Origin: Candidatus Eiseniibacteriota bacterium
GTDB lineage: Bacteria; Eisenbacteria; RBG-16-71-46; CAIMUX01
NCBI GenBank assembly: GCA_020633975.1
Contig: JACKCR010000014.1
Location: 1 to 64,000 of the forward strand
Direction: 5' to 3'
DNA: 64,000 bases
In this document: one piece after another, positions 52,474-62,457 of the stretch
Position numbering within the stretch: position 1 is the stretch's first letter
How the letters are laid out: each line of letters starts with the position of its first letter
Notes under the pieces: generated by a model
Seen by the model: only the letters and a program-made list of their open reading frames with translations
What the model was told of the DNA's origin: nothing
Database searches by the model: none
Translations under genes and position numbers: made by a program

Positions 52474-52896
52474 ATGATGCTTCCACCGCATTCCAACCGG
52501 AACCGCTCGACTACGCACGCGCCCCCGAGCGGGGCCTGCTCCGGCGTGCTGCGTCGCCAAGGCCGAAGGTGTGCTCGCGCCGTGGGACTCTCCATCCCTG
52601 TTCTCGCACTCCTTCTCCTGCCAGGCTGCGCGACCGTGGGACACGACTTCCCCGTCTCCTACGTCTCTTCCATCGAGAAGGGCGTGACGACGCAGACGCA
52701 GATCCACGACCGGTTCGGCGATCCCTGGCGCGTAGGAGTGGAAGACGGCCAGACCACCTGGACCTACGGAAAGTACAAGTACCGGATGTTCGGGCAGCCG
52801 AGTACGACGGATCTGGTCGTGCGATTCGACAACGCAGGCGTAGTGGCGTCCTACTCCTTCAGCACGACCGAGCACGAGACGATGAGCGGGAACTAG
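52474..52896 (+). CDS. BamE/SmpA-like lipoprotein
   Basis: The protein has 140 residues, with AGGAGGA before the ATG. A long basic N-region precedes the signal helix and lipobox (LLPGC, Cys near 50). IEKGVTTQTQIHDRFGDPWR and VGVEDGQTTWTYGKYKYRM are the BamE-like core (I..G.Tt...v...fG.P......dg...W.Y). BamE helps assemble outer-membrane beta-barrels, but this protein may be only a structural relative. It resembles the lipoproteins at 24351 and 24848 in outline. Confidence 0.8.
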   Translation: MMLPPHSNRNRSTTHAPPSGACSGVLRRQGRRCARAVGLSIPVLALLLLPGCATVGHDFPVSYVSSIEKGVTTQTQIHDRFGDPWRVGVEDGQTTWTYGKYKYRMFGQPSTTDLVVRFDNAGVVASYSFSTTEHETMSGN

Positions 52897-53097
52897 CCTC
52901 CGAGGATCCTCCACGCTCTGACCGAGTTCCATCCGCCACAAAAGGAGACGAGCGACCCGTCCCCGTAGGGACATGGCCGCTCGTTCCTGGGCTCGACCTT
53001 TGGGTCGTTCTCGAGTCGACGGCTCGGTCGACTCAGACGAACCTGGGACGGTGTCGACCGCGACCGACCCTCCGGTCTGCCGTCGACCTCGTTGCCT

Positions 53098-54147
53098 TTA
53101 CGGCAGCGGAGCCTCCATGGCGTCGATCGAGTTCGAGAGAAGCGCCTTCACGTACTTCGGATTGTGGACGCCCTTGCTCCGATCTTCGGAGAGGCCGACC
53201 CAGTTGAAGAACGCCTGCGCCTGGACCATCGGATACGTCCCAACGACCGGTTCGTACGCGGCATCCGCCTCGACGTACTCGACGACTCCGGCCGCCACGA
53301 GCAGGTCACGCAGCTCGTCGAGCATGTCCTGGACATCGTTCTGGACGTTGCCGTAGTTGAAGTCACTCGTCGAGTGACAGTCGTTGCACGCCGCGACGTT
53401 CGGCAGCCAGGTGTGGCCACCGGTGCCGTTCGAGTAGTCACCCATGTGGCACGTCACGCAGGAGGCGCCTGCAGTCTTGTGGACGTTCGTCACGTCGTAC
53501 GACGCGGAACCCGGAATCTCGGCCCATCCGAAGCCCATGAGCACGTTGGCCTGGGCACCATGGTGCGGACCGTAGTGGGTGCTCGTGATCTCGTACGTTT
53601 CACCAGGAATGTCGAGTGCGGGCTCGGCCCGACGCGACTGGTGGCAGTTTGCGCAGAGATTCGAGTTGTCTCCGAAGTCATAGAGCTCGGTCTCGTCCGC
53701 GATGAACGGAACCGGAGCCGTCGTCCGGAGCGCGAAGTCCGCGTACTGGAACGTCGAGTGGACGTTGTGGCAATGCTTGCAGTTGAGTGCGACCGGAACG
53801 TTGATGTTCCCGTCCACTTCACCGGTCATCGCATACTCGACGAAACCACCACCGGAGTGGCAGCGTGCGCAGCTCGAGCGTCCGCCCGCATAGAGCACGT
53901 ACTCGCCGAACGCATGCTGGGAACGCGCGTACTGGAGCTGCACCTCGGTCATCGCCGTGGTGTTGTGGCACTCGAGGCAACGAACCTCTCCGTCCACGCC
54001 GTCCATTCCGTCCGTTCCGTTCGTTCCATCTTCACCGGCGGGGCCCTGCGGTCCCGTCGCGCCGTCCTTACCATCATCACCAGCGCAGCCTCCGAGAATG
54101 AACAGAGGCACCATCGTCAACAGTAGGAAGAGTCGACCTGACTTCAT
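53098..54147 (-). CDS. Six-haem lipoprotein cytochrome with collagen-like stalk
   Basis: The protein has 349 residues from the ATG at 54147 (AAGGAGGG upstream). A lipobox (ILGGC) ends the signal peptide. Directly after it comes a Gly-x-y run (GKDGATGPQGPAGEDGTNG and so on, ~25-50) that looks like a short collagen-like stalk. Six CxxCH haem sites follow: CLECH, CARCH, CKHCH, CANCH, CVTCH, CNDCH. The lipid anchor plus stalk suggests display away from the membrane, perhaps at the cell surface for electron exchange. It is convergent with the BamE-like gene. Confidence 0.88.
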   Translation of the reverse strand: MKSGRLFLLLTMVPLFILGGCAGDDGKDGATGPQGPAGEDGTNGTDGMDGVDGEVRCLECHNTTAMTEVQLQYARSQHAFGEYVLYAGGRSSCARCHSGGGFVEYAMTGEVDGNINVPVALNCKHCHNVHSTFQYADFALRTTAPVPFIADETELYDFGDNSNLCANCHQSRRAEPALDIPGETYEITSTHYGPHHGAQANVLMGFGWAEIPGSASYDVTNVHKTAGASCVTCHMGDYSNGTGGHTWLPNVAACNDCHSTSDFNYGNVQNDVQDMLDELRDLLVAAGVVEYVEADAAYEPVVGTYPMVQAQAFFNWVGLSEDRSKGVHNPKYVKALLSNSIDAMEAPLP

Positions 54148-55339
54148 TGTTGCGTCCCTCCTTGCCATGAACACATGGCATGGTCCATCGACCGGCAGGA
54201 AAGATCGACCCGTGCATCGACTTTCTCAATAGCCTGTTCCCCGGATAGTTGGACACGCCGGTCTTGTCGCGAGCGTTTGGTTGCGCGTTTCTGTACGTCG
54301 ACTGATGTGTCGAACGGTGTTCTCTAATTCGAGACACAGTCGCAACTTCTGTCGAACAGCCTGTTGATGACGGATTCCTTCGCAGAAAGAGGAAGTCGCA
54401 GAGCCGAGCCTACACAACTCGCTACGAATGCTTGCAGTTGCAGTGTCCGACCTATGCGACGGATTCGCAGAAAGTGGACGTGATCACATTCGTTGCCCCG
54501 GTATGCATTCGTTCCGAGGATCTTCGCCGTTTGTCTCCCGTGCGCCGGCGTGACCGACGCAATTAGTCAACCTCGGGGTGGCCATTAGCAGATTGAAAGT
54601 ACGGAACCGTGACCAAAGGGCGACTTCGCGCACGCTCCGGACGTAGGCCTCTATCCATCGTGCGTCTAGTCGTTTCAATGGTGTCTCCGAAGTCGGAGTC
54701 ACGGTAGGCAAGTGTTTCCCGATGGCGACCCTTTCACTGCCGAATCCGCCGGCCGAACTCGCGCCCGTCACGCCCAACGCGGGAGGCTCGGATCGCCCGA
54801 CTGCCGGCCGAATCCCGTGCCCGACACGCCCGCGCGCGCGAGGCTCCGATCGGGCGGCGACCCATGGCTTGCGTCGTGGAGTAATCGGCGGCCGATCAAG
54901 CAGTTGCGCGACATTCCTTGACAGTAGGAGGCCCCAACCAGATGATGGGGAGAGCCTAGTGGGGCACGACGCAGGTAACGCGTGATTCCATCTTGGCTTA
55001 GCTTCCCGCATCGAATCACCGTCGCGGAACGAAGACATCAGGAGGCTGCGTTCGTTCGCAGTCTCGAGCTCACATCCCGCGGCGAGTTGTCATGCGTTCG
55101 TGTCTCCGGCGGGTCCTCGAGAAGACGCAGCTCGAGGACCCGCTCTTCACCTCCAGCCGACACGGATGACGGAACCCTTCCCTTGGCCGCGAGCCTCTCC
55201 GCGAACGAAGCCCCGGTGCCGTCGTGTCTCTCCAGCGTCCGCCCCACGGATCGAGTCATGCCGATTTCCCCGGGCCCACGGTTTGGCGGTATCCTCTTAT
55301 GCGTCCCGAAAACCGTCAGCGTTAGGAGGGAGACTCCCG
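54148..55339. other. Long intergenic region (1.2 kb)
   Basis: No convincing coding frame is present. A direct repeat, GACGGATTC(ctt)CGCAGAAAG, occurs at 54368 and 54458. The part near 54250-54700 is less GC-rich than the surroundings and should include the cytochrome promoter. Promoter elements for the histidine kinase gene are expected near 55280-55320 but none could be assigned. Confidence 0.45.
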
Positions 55340-56869
55340 ATGAGCTTCCCGTTTCCGAGAGAACCGGGCGGTGTCCCAGAGATCCTCGGCTCCATCTTCG
55401 AGAACCTACCGAGCATGGTCTTCGTCAAGGACGCGGCTTTGCTGCGGTTCGTGACGGTCAACCGTGCGGCCGAGGAACTTCTCGGATTCAGTCGGGAAGA
55501 GCTGATCGGCAAGTCCGATCACGACTTTTTCCCCGCCGACCAGGCGGATGGATTCACGGCGAGAGACCGTGCCGTCTTGATGAGTGGACGGGAAGTCGAC
55601 ATCGCTGAGGAGACCATCCTCACTCGCCACCGGGGAGTGCGCGTCCTCCATACGAAAAAAGTGCCGCTGCTCGGCGCCGATGGAGCCCCGAAGTTCCTTC
55701 TTGGAATCTCCGAGGACATCACGGAACTGAAGGACGTAGAGCGTCGGCTGCGGGAGAGCGAGCACCAACTCAGGCGCCTTCTGGAGGCGATTCCCGACCT
55801 GATCTTTCGAATCGACCGGGGAGGTCGCTTTCTCTCCTTCGTACCTGCTCGCGGGATGCGGACGCTTGCACCGGAGTCGGAGTTCATCGGAAAGACGTTT
55901 GCCGACGTCATGCCTCCGGAGCTCTCCCGAATGGCGGGTGATGCATTCGAGCGCGCTCTTTCGAGCGGAGAGGCGCAAGTGATCGAGTACGACCTGGTCG
56001 AAGGAGGAAAGCGTCGCTACTACGAAGCGCGCATCGTTCCCGTCGGGACGGACGACTTCATCTCCATCGTACGAGATGTTTCGGACCGACGTCGCGCGGA
56101 GGAGGCGGCACGCGAACGGGAGCGGCAGCTCTCCCACGCGGGCCGCATCAGCACGATGGGCGAGATGGCCACGAGCATCGCTCACGAACTGAACCAACCT
56201 CTCGCCGCCATCCTGAACCATGCAGAGGCGTGTACCTTTGCCATCCAGGATGGCCGGGCACGGCCAGAGTCGCTGTTGGAGGATCTTCAAGCCATCGTGG
56301 CCCAGGCCGAACGGGCGACACGGATCGTCAGGCACGTCCGGAACTTCGTCCGCAAAGGCGATCGAGACACGGCCGTTGTGAATCTGAACGAACTCGTGGA
56401 AACGACGCTCGGGTTCCTGTCGTTCGAGGCGAGTCGAGCAGGTGTTTCCATCGAGACAGAGCTTCCTTCCAACCCCATCCCCGTCTACGGGGACCCGATC
56501 GAGCTGCAACAGGTGGTTCTTAACCTGGTCCGAAACGGCATCGAGGCGATCGCTGGCTGGAACTCCGGAGGCGAACGTACGCTCCGGGTAGCCACGAGGA
56601 TCGATGGTTGCCCGAAGGGCGGAAGCGAGAACGAATGGGGTGCCCTGTCCGTCTCCAATCCAGGACCGGCGCTGACTACTGAGGCCGTATCCGAGTTTCT
56701 CGAACCGTACTTCACGACCAAGCCGGACGGCTTGGGGCTCGGTTTGTCGATCAGTCGATCCATCGTGGAGGGTGTCGGCGGGAATCTCGAAGGGTGCGCG
56801 AACCCGGACGGTGGAGTTACCTTCCAAGTGTGGATCCCGATCGCCAACAAGGAGAACCCCCATGAGTGA
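55340..56869 (+). CDS. PAS-domain sensor histidine kinase (FixL-like)
   Basis: The protein has 509 residues from the ATG at 55340 (TTAGGAGGG upstream); the frame is open further upstream but unsupported. Two PAS domains (~15-130, ~145-255) precede the kinase core. The H-box is SIAHELNQPLAAIL (H282), N-box QVVLNLVRNGIEAI (~395), and G-box GLGLGLSISRSIVEG. There is no transmembrane helix, so it senses a cytoplasmic signal. No haem-PAS residues could be confirmed. It overlaps the downstream response regulator by 8 nt, and the two form a pair. Confidence 0.93.
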   Translation: MSFPFPREPGGVPEILGSIFENLPSMVFVKDAALLRFVTVNRAAEELLGFSREELIGKSDHDFFPADQADGFTARDRAVLMSGREVDIAEETILTRHRGVRVLHTKKVPLLGADGAPKFLLGISEDITELKDVERRLRESEHQLRRLLEAIPDLIFRIDRGGRFLSFVPARGMRTLAPESEFIGKTFADVMPPELSRMAGDAFERALSSGEAQVIEYDLVEGGKRRYYEARIVPVGTDDFISIVRDVSDRRRAEEAARERERQLSHAGRISTMGEMATSIAHELNQPLAAILNHAEACTFAIQDGRARPESLLEDLQAIVAQAERATRIVRHVRNFVRKGDRDTAVVNLNELVETTLGFLSFEASRAGVSIETELPSNPIPVYGDPIELQQVVLNLVRNGIEAIAGWNSGGERTLRVATRIDGCPKGGSENEWGALSVSNPGPALTTEAVSEFLEPYFTTKPDGLGLGLSISRSIVEGVGGNLEGCANPDGGVTFQVWIPIANKENPHE

Positions 56870-57536
56870 AGACGTAATCGTCTACGTCGTCGACGACGAT
56901 GAAGCCATCCGGAGATCGGTTCGTCGTCTCCTCGAACAGGTGGAGCTTCCCGTCGAGACCTTTGCGTCGCCGCTCGACTTCTTGAACGCCCACGATCCCG
57001 ACCGGGTCGGATGCCTGGTGCTCGATGTCCGGATGCCCGGAATGAGCGGGATCGATCTGCAGAAGCGGATGATCGAAGACGAGACGGGGCTCCCGGTCAT
57101 CATCGTGACAGGGCATGGCGACATCCAGATGGCGGTCGACTCGATGCGGAGAGGTGCGATCGACTTCCTCGAGAAGCCGTACCGCGCCCAGGCGCTTCTC
57201 GACAGTATCCACCGAGCACTTGCGCTCGACCGCGTTCGCCACGAGGAACGGAGGATCGCCCGCGAGCTCTCGAACCGCTTCTCCAGACTGACGGCGAGAG
57301 AGCGCGAAGTCGTCGCCATGGTCGTCAAGGGGCTCACGAATCGTGAGATCGCATCTCGCGTGGGGGTCTCTCCGCAAGCGATCGACGCGCGGCGCGCGCG
57401 CGCCATGGGAAAGCTCGGCGTCGCGACCGTGCCCGAGCTCGTCGAGTTCGTCCTGCGCTACGAATGTGACCGACAAGGGCACACACTTCCGCCGCTTGGG
57501 CAGATTCTCGAACGAGGCCTCGCCGAGGCCCACTGA
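56862..57536 (+). CDS. FixJ/NarL-type response regulator
   Basis: The protein has 224 residues with AAGGAGA before the ATG. The receiver domain has D11-D12-D13 acid pocket residues, phospho-acceptor D55 (LVLDVRMPGMSG), and K105 (FLEKPY). The LuxR-type helix-turn-helix (~145-205) reads LTAREREVVAMVVKGLTNRE and IASRVGVSPQAIDARRARAM. A ~25-residue C-terminal tail follows. It is phosphorylated presumably by the kinase encoded just upstream. FixJ-like proteins activate promoters; targets are unknown here. Confidence 0.94.
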   Translation: MSEDVIVYVVDDDEAIRRSVRRLLEQVELPVETFASPLDFLNAHDPDRVGCLVLDVRMPGMSGIDLQKRMIEDETGLPVIIVTGHGDIQMAVDSMRRGAIDFLEKPYRAQALLDSIHRALALDRVRHEERRIARELSNRFSRLTAREREVVAMVVKGLTNREIASRVGVSPQAIDARRARAMGKLGVATVPELVEFVLRYECDRQGHTLPPLGQILERGLAEAH

Positions 57537-57770
57537 GGCGTCTCCGGGGGCGTGAGGGTTTCGTCGCCGTCTGATCGGAAATGAACGGCAACCCTGCCTG
57601 GGTTTGTGGGGGGCTGGCCGCTGTCCTGTGTGCGGCCAGGTCTGTTTGACCGCGGCTCCTCGGATTCTCTATCCTCGACCGCGTGCTTCCGGGGTGGGTT
57701 CCGGTTGTTTCACCTGGCCGCGCCCTTCCAACCTCTACCCGTTCTCTCCACTCCTCACGAGGGGGCATCG

Positions 57771-60185
57771 ATGCTTCGCACTCCACTCTCCTCTGCACTC
57801 GTTGCAATCGGCGCACTGGTGGCCTTCGGCTCTACTGCTTCGGCCAACGACGCCAACGGAACGGTTCTGCACATGCTTCAGGGAACCTACGACCCACTCG
57901 TGGAGTCGCTGCCACTGGCCCAGGGGCTTCGGCTCGATGTGATTCCGGACGGTGTGTCTCCCTGGATCGTGCAGTTCGCGCATCCGACGGGCACTGCGGA
58001 GACGAGCTTCTTGGAAGCGTCCGGTGTGGAGATCCACGGATACCTTCCGGACTACGCGTACCTCGTCACGGCAACGAAGGCGCAGATGGACGTGCTCCGT
58101 ACGACGAACGACGTTCGTTGGGCCGGACCGTTCGAGCCAGGATTCCGCATCTCGCCCGAGATCGGTACGCAGGTCTTTCGGAATCCGGCCAGGAGCGACG
58201 TGAGCGTGCGCACGCTGCTCGTGCGAGTGTTTCATGACCCACTCACCGCCGCGGACCACTACCGGGCTCTTGGCGGAACCGTGCTCGAGGTGATCGACAA
58301 CGCCTACGAGTCGATCGTCGTCGTCGAAATCGATCCGGCGCGGATCGACGACATCGCAAGAGACTCCCTCACCTGGTTCGTCGAGGAGAAGCCAGAGACC
58401 TTCCTCCTCAACCAGACGACGCGTTGGGTGGTCCAGTCCAACGTTTCGAACTCCACGCCGATCTGGGATGCGGGCATTACCGGAGAAGGCGAGATCGTCA
58501 CGCTGATGGACTCGGGTGTCGACTACAACTCCTGCTTCTTCCGCGAGAACGGCAACCTCCCGCCCGGGCCGTCGCATCGGAAGATCATCGACTACACGAC
58601 GTTCGGCGGGAACGTCTACGACGGCTGCGGTACGGGGCACGGAACGCATGTCGCAGGCACGATCGCCGGGGACCAGTCCTACATCACAGGCAGCACGCAG
58701 TCCGCGGGAATGGCGTTCGGCGCGAAGCTCACGGTGCAGGATGTGGGGCAGGACGGATTCCTCGACTGTCTTCTCGGGTTCGTGAACGTGCCCGCAACTC
58801 TGACGAGCGCCTTCACTGCGTCCTACGGTCTCGGCGCCCGCGTCCACTCGAACAGTTGGGGCTCGACCTCGAACAGCTACGACACCTACGCGGTCAACGT
58901 CGATCAGTTCATGTGGACGCACCCGGACTACCTGATCGTCTTCGCGAACGGCAACTCCGGCCCGAGTTCCGGCACGGTTGGTTCGCCCGCGACGGCGAAG
59001 AATCTCATCTCCGTGGGCGCAACCCAGCAGGCGCCGAACCAGAACACGATCGCGAGCTACTCGAGCCGTGGTCCGGCATCCGACGGTCGCTACAAGCCGA
59101 CCGTGGTTGCGCCGGGCGGCGACTCGAACGGCTACATCAACTCCGCGGACAACAACAGCGGCAACCCGCCCAGCCCGACGTGCGCGACGCAGGGGAGCCC
59201 GTTCGCCGGCACGTCCATGGCGACTCCGGCCGTGTCCGGCATCGCCACGCTTGCGCGTCAGTACTTCCGTGACGGCTTCTACCCCGACGGGATCGCGGGC
59301 GGCAACGCCGTTCCGGTGTCGGCGGCCGCGATCAAGGCCGTGCTCGTCAACTCGGCGACCGATCCCGGGACGCCGAACATCCCGAACAACAACGAGGGGT
59401 TTGGTCGTCTGCTCTTGGATGACGCACTCTACTTCGATGGCGACTCCCGCGAGCTGCGTCTCGAGCAGGACGCCGGTTTGGCGACAGGGGAGACTCGCAC
59501 TTTCGAGTACGCGGTCGACTCCAGCGCCGAGCCTCTCGAGATCGTGCTCTGCTGGACGGACTACCCGGCGACGCAAGGAGCGAGCGTTGCACTCGTCAAC
59601 GACCTCGACCTTCGGGTCACAGCGCCGGGCGGAGCCGTCTATCTCGGGAACGTGCTCAGCAGTGGCCAGTCCGTCACCGGTGGATCCGCCGACCGTCGCA
59701 ACGTCGAGGAGATGTTCCGCCTCGACAGCCCACCGCTCGGAACCTACGTGATCGAAGTGAACGCAGTGAACGTTCCGCAGGGTGGGGTCCAGCCGTTCGC
59801 GCTCGCGTCCACGGGTGCATTTGCCGGCTGGCCGGACGACCCCGCGGACGCGCCGGAACTGGACGGGTCGATCTCGGTCACGTCCGGTTGGGCGCTTCTC
59901 TCCGCCGAGCCCAACCCGTCGCAGGGGGACGTCACGATCGCGTTCCGTGTTCCCACGACGACGGAGTCTCAGGACGGCGGCGTCGACACGGCCACGATCG
60001 AGGTGTTCGATGCGGCGGGCCGGCGAGTCCGGTCTCTTGCAAACGGAATCGTCGATCCGGGCATCCACGAAGTGCGTTGGAACGGGCTCGACGACTCCGG
60101 CACCCGGGTCGCGCCCGGCGTCTACTTCACCCGGCTGCGAGCAGGTGCGGTGGAGCTCTCGAAGAAGCTCGTCCTGATCGACTGA
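57771..60185 (+). CDS. Secreted subtilisin-like serine protease with C-terminal sorting domain
   Basis: The protein has 804 residues from the ATG at 57771 with a signal peptide (SALVAIGALVAFGSTASA). A ~200-residue pro-region precedes the S8 catalytic domain: D247 (VTLMDSGVDYN), H290 (GHGTHVAGTIAG), S482 (GTSMATPAVSG). A beta-sandwich P-domain-like region follows (~560-690). The last ~85 residues (ATIEVFDAAGRRVRSLANGI then VAPGVYFTRL and KKLVLID) are a FlgD-Ig / type IX-secretion-like sorting domain. It is probably exported to the surface or medium. It may be a target of, or work beside, the protease-inhibitor-like graspetide, but that is speculation. Confidence 0.93.
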   Translation: MLRTPLSSALVAIGALVAFGSTASANDANGTVLHMLQGTYDPLVESLPLAQGLRLDVIPDGVSPWIVQFAHPTGTAETSFLEASGVEIHGYLPDYAYLVTATKAQMDVLRTTNDVRWAGPFEPGFRISPEIGTQVFRNPARSDVSVRTLLVRVFHDPLTAADHYRALGGTVLEVIDNAYESIVVVEIDPARIDDIARDSLTWFVEEKPETFLLNQTTRWVVQSNVSNSTPIWDAGITGEGEIVTLMDSGVDYNSCFFRENGNLPPGPSHRKIIDYTTFGGNVYDGCGTGHGTHVAGTIAGDQSYITGSTQSAGMAFGAKLTVQDVGQDGFLDCLLGFVNVPATLTSAFTASYGLGARVHSNSWGSTSNSYDTYAVNVDQFMWTHPDYLIVFANGNSGPSSGTVGSPATAKNLISVGATQQAPNQNTIASYSSRGPASDGRYKPTVVAPGGDSNGYINSADNNSGNPPSPTCATQGSPFAGTSMATPAVSGIATLARQYFRDGFYPDGIAGGNAVPVSAAAIKAVLVNSATDPGTPNIPNNNEGFGRLLLDDALYFDGDSRELRLEQDAGLATGETRTFEYAVDSSAEPLEIVLCWTDYPATQGASVALVNDLDLRVTAPGGAVYLGNVLSSGQSVTGGSADRRNVEEMFRLDSPPLGTYVIEVNAVNVPQGGVQPFALASTGAFAGWPDDPADAPELDGSISVTSGWALLSAEPNPSQGDVTIAFRVPTTTESQDGGVDTATIEVFDAAGRRVRSLANGIVDPGIHEVRWNGLDDSGTRVAPGVYFTRLRAGAVELSKKLVLID

Positions 60186-60289
60186 TCGTCGCACCGTTCT
60201 CGGCCCTGGCCGAGGACGCATGTCGCGTTCGCCGGCCGGAGAGTGGCCGGCTGACGAGGACTCCCACATCGGAGTGCTTCGATCGACCT

Positions 60290-60320
60290 GAACCCCGGGT
60301 GCCCGCCGCGCTCGGGGTTC
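60290..60320 (+). terminator. GC-rich hairpin after the subtilase gene
   Basis: GAACCCCG (60290-60297) pairs with CGGGGTTC (60313-60320), followed by GTTACT. It lies about 105 bp after the subtilase stop and is a plausible terminator, though the T-tract is weak. A second small hairpin (CCGGCC...GGCCGG) is at ~60234-60252. Confidence 0.5.
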
Positions 60321-60491
60321 GTTACTGCCGTGCACGTATGGAGATTCGGCCCGAAGGTGCCGATGGGATACTCTCGGGAAGTGCCCGCGGGACGGAACCC
60401 GCGCGAGGCCGTACGGGTTCGAGTCGCCCCAGGAATGTCCCCTCGGATGGGACGAGGCGACGTGAGCGCGACGCCAGAAGGAAGGGATGCC

Positions 60492-62291
60492 TTGAGTCAG
60501 CCTGCCAACAGCTCCGGTCGGAAGAGACGTCAAACCCGCCGCAGACCGGCCGCCACGGCCGGGACGACTGCTTCCCCGCGCGAGGGAGCGAATGGCGGCG
60601 CCCTAGCGTCTACACAGAACGGAAACGGCCATCGTTCCATCCGCGTCGTTCTCGACGGTACGGAGCTGACCTGTCCCAAGGGGTGTCGCGCGTCTGCGCT
60701 TCTCGCAGAACACCCCCCGAAGAGTGCGCTTCCGACCCTCGGTGTGATCGTGAACGGTCGTCTCCGGGCGCTCGACCACGAACTCGTTTCTGACTGCACG
60801 ATCCGAACGGTCCAGTTCGGGAGCAAGGACGGAACGTCGATCTATATCCGAACGGCGGTCCTGCTCCTTTGTGAAGCAGTTCACGAAGTCGATCCGCTCC
60901 TCAACCCGGTCGTCGGTCAGTCGCTGGCCGGAGGGTATTCGTTCACCCTGCGGAAGAACGGCAAGCTGGTCGACCGGATCTCGCCCGCGCTCATCCGCCA
61001 GTTCCGTACTCGGATGACGCGGATCGTGGCGGAGGACCGTCCGATCTTCGTCGAGCGGGTGACGGTGGAGGAGGCGCTCGAACACTTCCGCAAGGTCGGG
61101 GCGCAGGACAAAGTGAAGCTCCTGGAGACGACCCGTCGGGCGGAGATCCAGTGGGCCTCCGCGGGCAGTTACAAGGACAACATCAACGGCCCGGTCGCGG
61201 TCCGGACCGGCTCGGTCGAGAAGTGGGAGCTGGTTCCGTACGAATCGGAGATGGTCCTCCGCTTCCCCGGGCCAGAGTTCGACATGCGACCGAAGCCTCG
61301 CCGCCAGACCCGTCTCTACAACGCGTACCGGGAGACGCGTCGCTGGAACGAGGAGCTCGGAGTCGCGAACATCGGGCAGCTCAACCAAGCGGTCATCAAC
61401 GGACAGGTCTCCGACATCATCCGCGTGGCCGAAGGCTTCCACGAGAAGAAGATCGCCGCTATCGCGGACGAAATCGCCGAACGGAAGAACTGCCGACTCG
61501 TTCTCGTCGCGGGGCCTTCGTCCTCCGGCAAGACGACGTTCACGAAGCGGCTCATGGTCCAGCTCCGCGTCCTCGGGCTCCAGCCCGTCGCGATCAGCAT
61601 GGACAACTACTACGTGAACCGGGTCGATACCCCGAAGCACGCGGACGGCTCCTACAACTTCGAGTCGCTCGACGCGCTGGACGTGAAGCTCTTCAACGAG
61701 CACATCCACACTCTGATCGACGGGGGACGGGTCGAGACGCCGATCTACTCTTTCACCCGCGGGGAGCGGATCGAGAAGACCATCCCGATGGAACTCGGCC
61801 CCCGCGACGTCCTCATCACCGAGGGCATCCACTGCCTCAATCCCCGGCTCACCGAAGGGATCGCTCGACGCCGAACCTTCGGGATCTACGTGTCGGCCCT
61901 CACCCAGCTCTCGATCGACGACCACAGCCGGATCTTCACGGCCGACGTTCGAATGCTGAGAAGGATCGTGCGCGATCGGCTCTATCGGAACTACACTGCC
62001 GACCAGACCTTGATCGGTTGGAAGAGCGTGCGGTCGGGGGAGAACAAGTACATCTTCCCCTTCCAGGAGAACGCGGATTCGATGTTCAACTCGGCGCTGG
62101 TCTACGAGCCAGCGGTCATCCGGACCTACGCCGAACGGTTCCTGCTCGAGGTGCCGCTCGACTCACCCGCGATGGCAGAGGCGTATCGACTTCTCCGCTT
62201 CCTCCACATGCTCGTCCCGCTCTTCCCCGAGGAGGTTCCCCAGAACTCGATCATTCGCGAGTTCATCGGGGGGAGTGCGTTCCGGTACTAG
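60492..62291 (+). CDS. TGS-domain nucleoside (uridine-like) kinase
   Basis: The protein has 599 residues from a TTG at 60492, chosen because AGAAGGAAGGG lies 5 nt upstream; the frame is open to 60330. A basic, low-complexity N-terminus is followed by a TGS-like domain (~50-110), a middle part resembling the second domain of threonyl-tRNA synthetase, and a PRK/uridine-kinase domain with Walker A VLVAGPSSSGKTTFTKRL. Further PRK segments: MDNYYVNRVDTPKHADGSYN, FESLDALD, LITEGIHCLNP. This fused architecture is known in thermotogae, firmicutes and candidate phyla. Its exact substrate is unclear. Confidence 0.85.
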   Translation: MSQPANSSGRKRRQTRRRPAATAGTTASPREGANGGALASTQNGNGHRSIRVVLDGTELTCPKGCRASALLAEHPPKSALPTLGVIVNGRLRALDHELVSDCTIRTVQFGSKDGTSIYIRTAVLLLCEAVHEVDPLLNPVVGQSLAGGYSFTLRKNGKLVDRISPALIRQFRTRMTRIVAEDRPIFVERVTVEEALEHFRKVGAQDKVKLLETTRRAEIQWASAGSYKDNINGPVAVRTGSVEKWELVPYESEMVLRFPGPEFDMRPKPRRQTRLYNAYRETRRWNEELGVANIGQLNQAVINGQVSDIIRVAEGFHEKKIAAIADEIAERKNCRLVLVAGPSSSGKTTFTKRLMVQLRVLGLQPVAISMDNYYVNRVDTPKHADGSYNFESLDALDVKLFNEHIHTLIDGGRVETPIYSFTRGERIEKTIPMELGPRDVLITEGIHCLNPRLTEGIARRRTFGIYVSALTQLSIDDHSRIFTADVRMLRRIVRDRLYRNYTADQTLIGWKSVRSGENKYIFPFQENADSMFNSALVYEPAVIRTYAERFLLEVPLDSPAMAEAYRLLRFLHMLVPLFPEEVPQNSIIREFIGGSAFRY

Positions 62292-62360
62292 ACAGGTTAC
62301 GGAAGAAGCCCCTGCGGGCCTCCTTCCGCACCCTTCTAGGCTTGTATTGCGTGCAGATCT

Positions 62361-62418
62361 GCTGAAAAACTCCTCCCTCCTCGTCCGCTGCGCGGCCGAC
62401 GAGGGGTTTTTCATCAGC
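62361..62418. terminator. Long palindromic terminator-like element
   Basis: Outer arms GCTGAAAAACTCCTC and GAGGGGTTTTTCATCAGC flank an inner stem CCTCGTC...GACGAGG. The A-tract before and T-tract after the stem fit a bidirectional rho-independent terminator. It follows the kinase gene and precedes the ligase gene by 40 bp. A degenerate relative is at 46641. Confidence 0.7.
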
Positions 62419-62457
62419 CTGCTAGCAGCGTTCGGGGGCAGGGAGAACCCAGGTTCG

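Noticed and set aside
54484-55038. 184-codon minus-strand frame in the long gap
   Set aside because: There is no ribosome site, no domain and no codon pattern like the neighbours. It is probably chance.
55280-55320. Sigma-54 promoter before the histidine kinase gene
   Set aside because: TTGGCGG...TATGC looks tempting, but the spacing between GG and GC is 14 rather than 10.
57735-60533. Long minus-strand frame (932 codons) opposite the subtilase
   Set aside because: It is arginine/valine-rich, has no domain, and lies opposite a gene with clear catalytic motifs. It is an effect of high GC.
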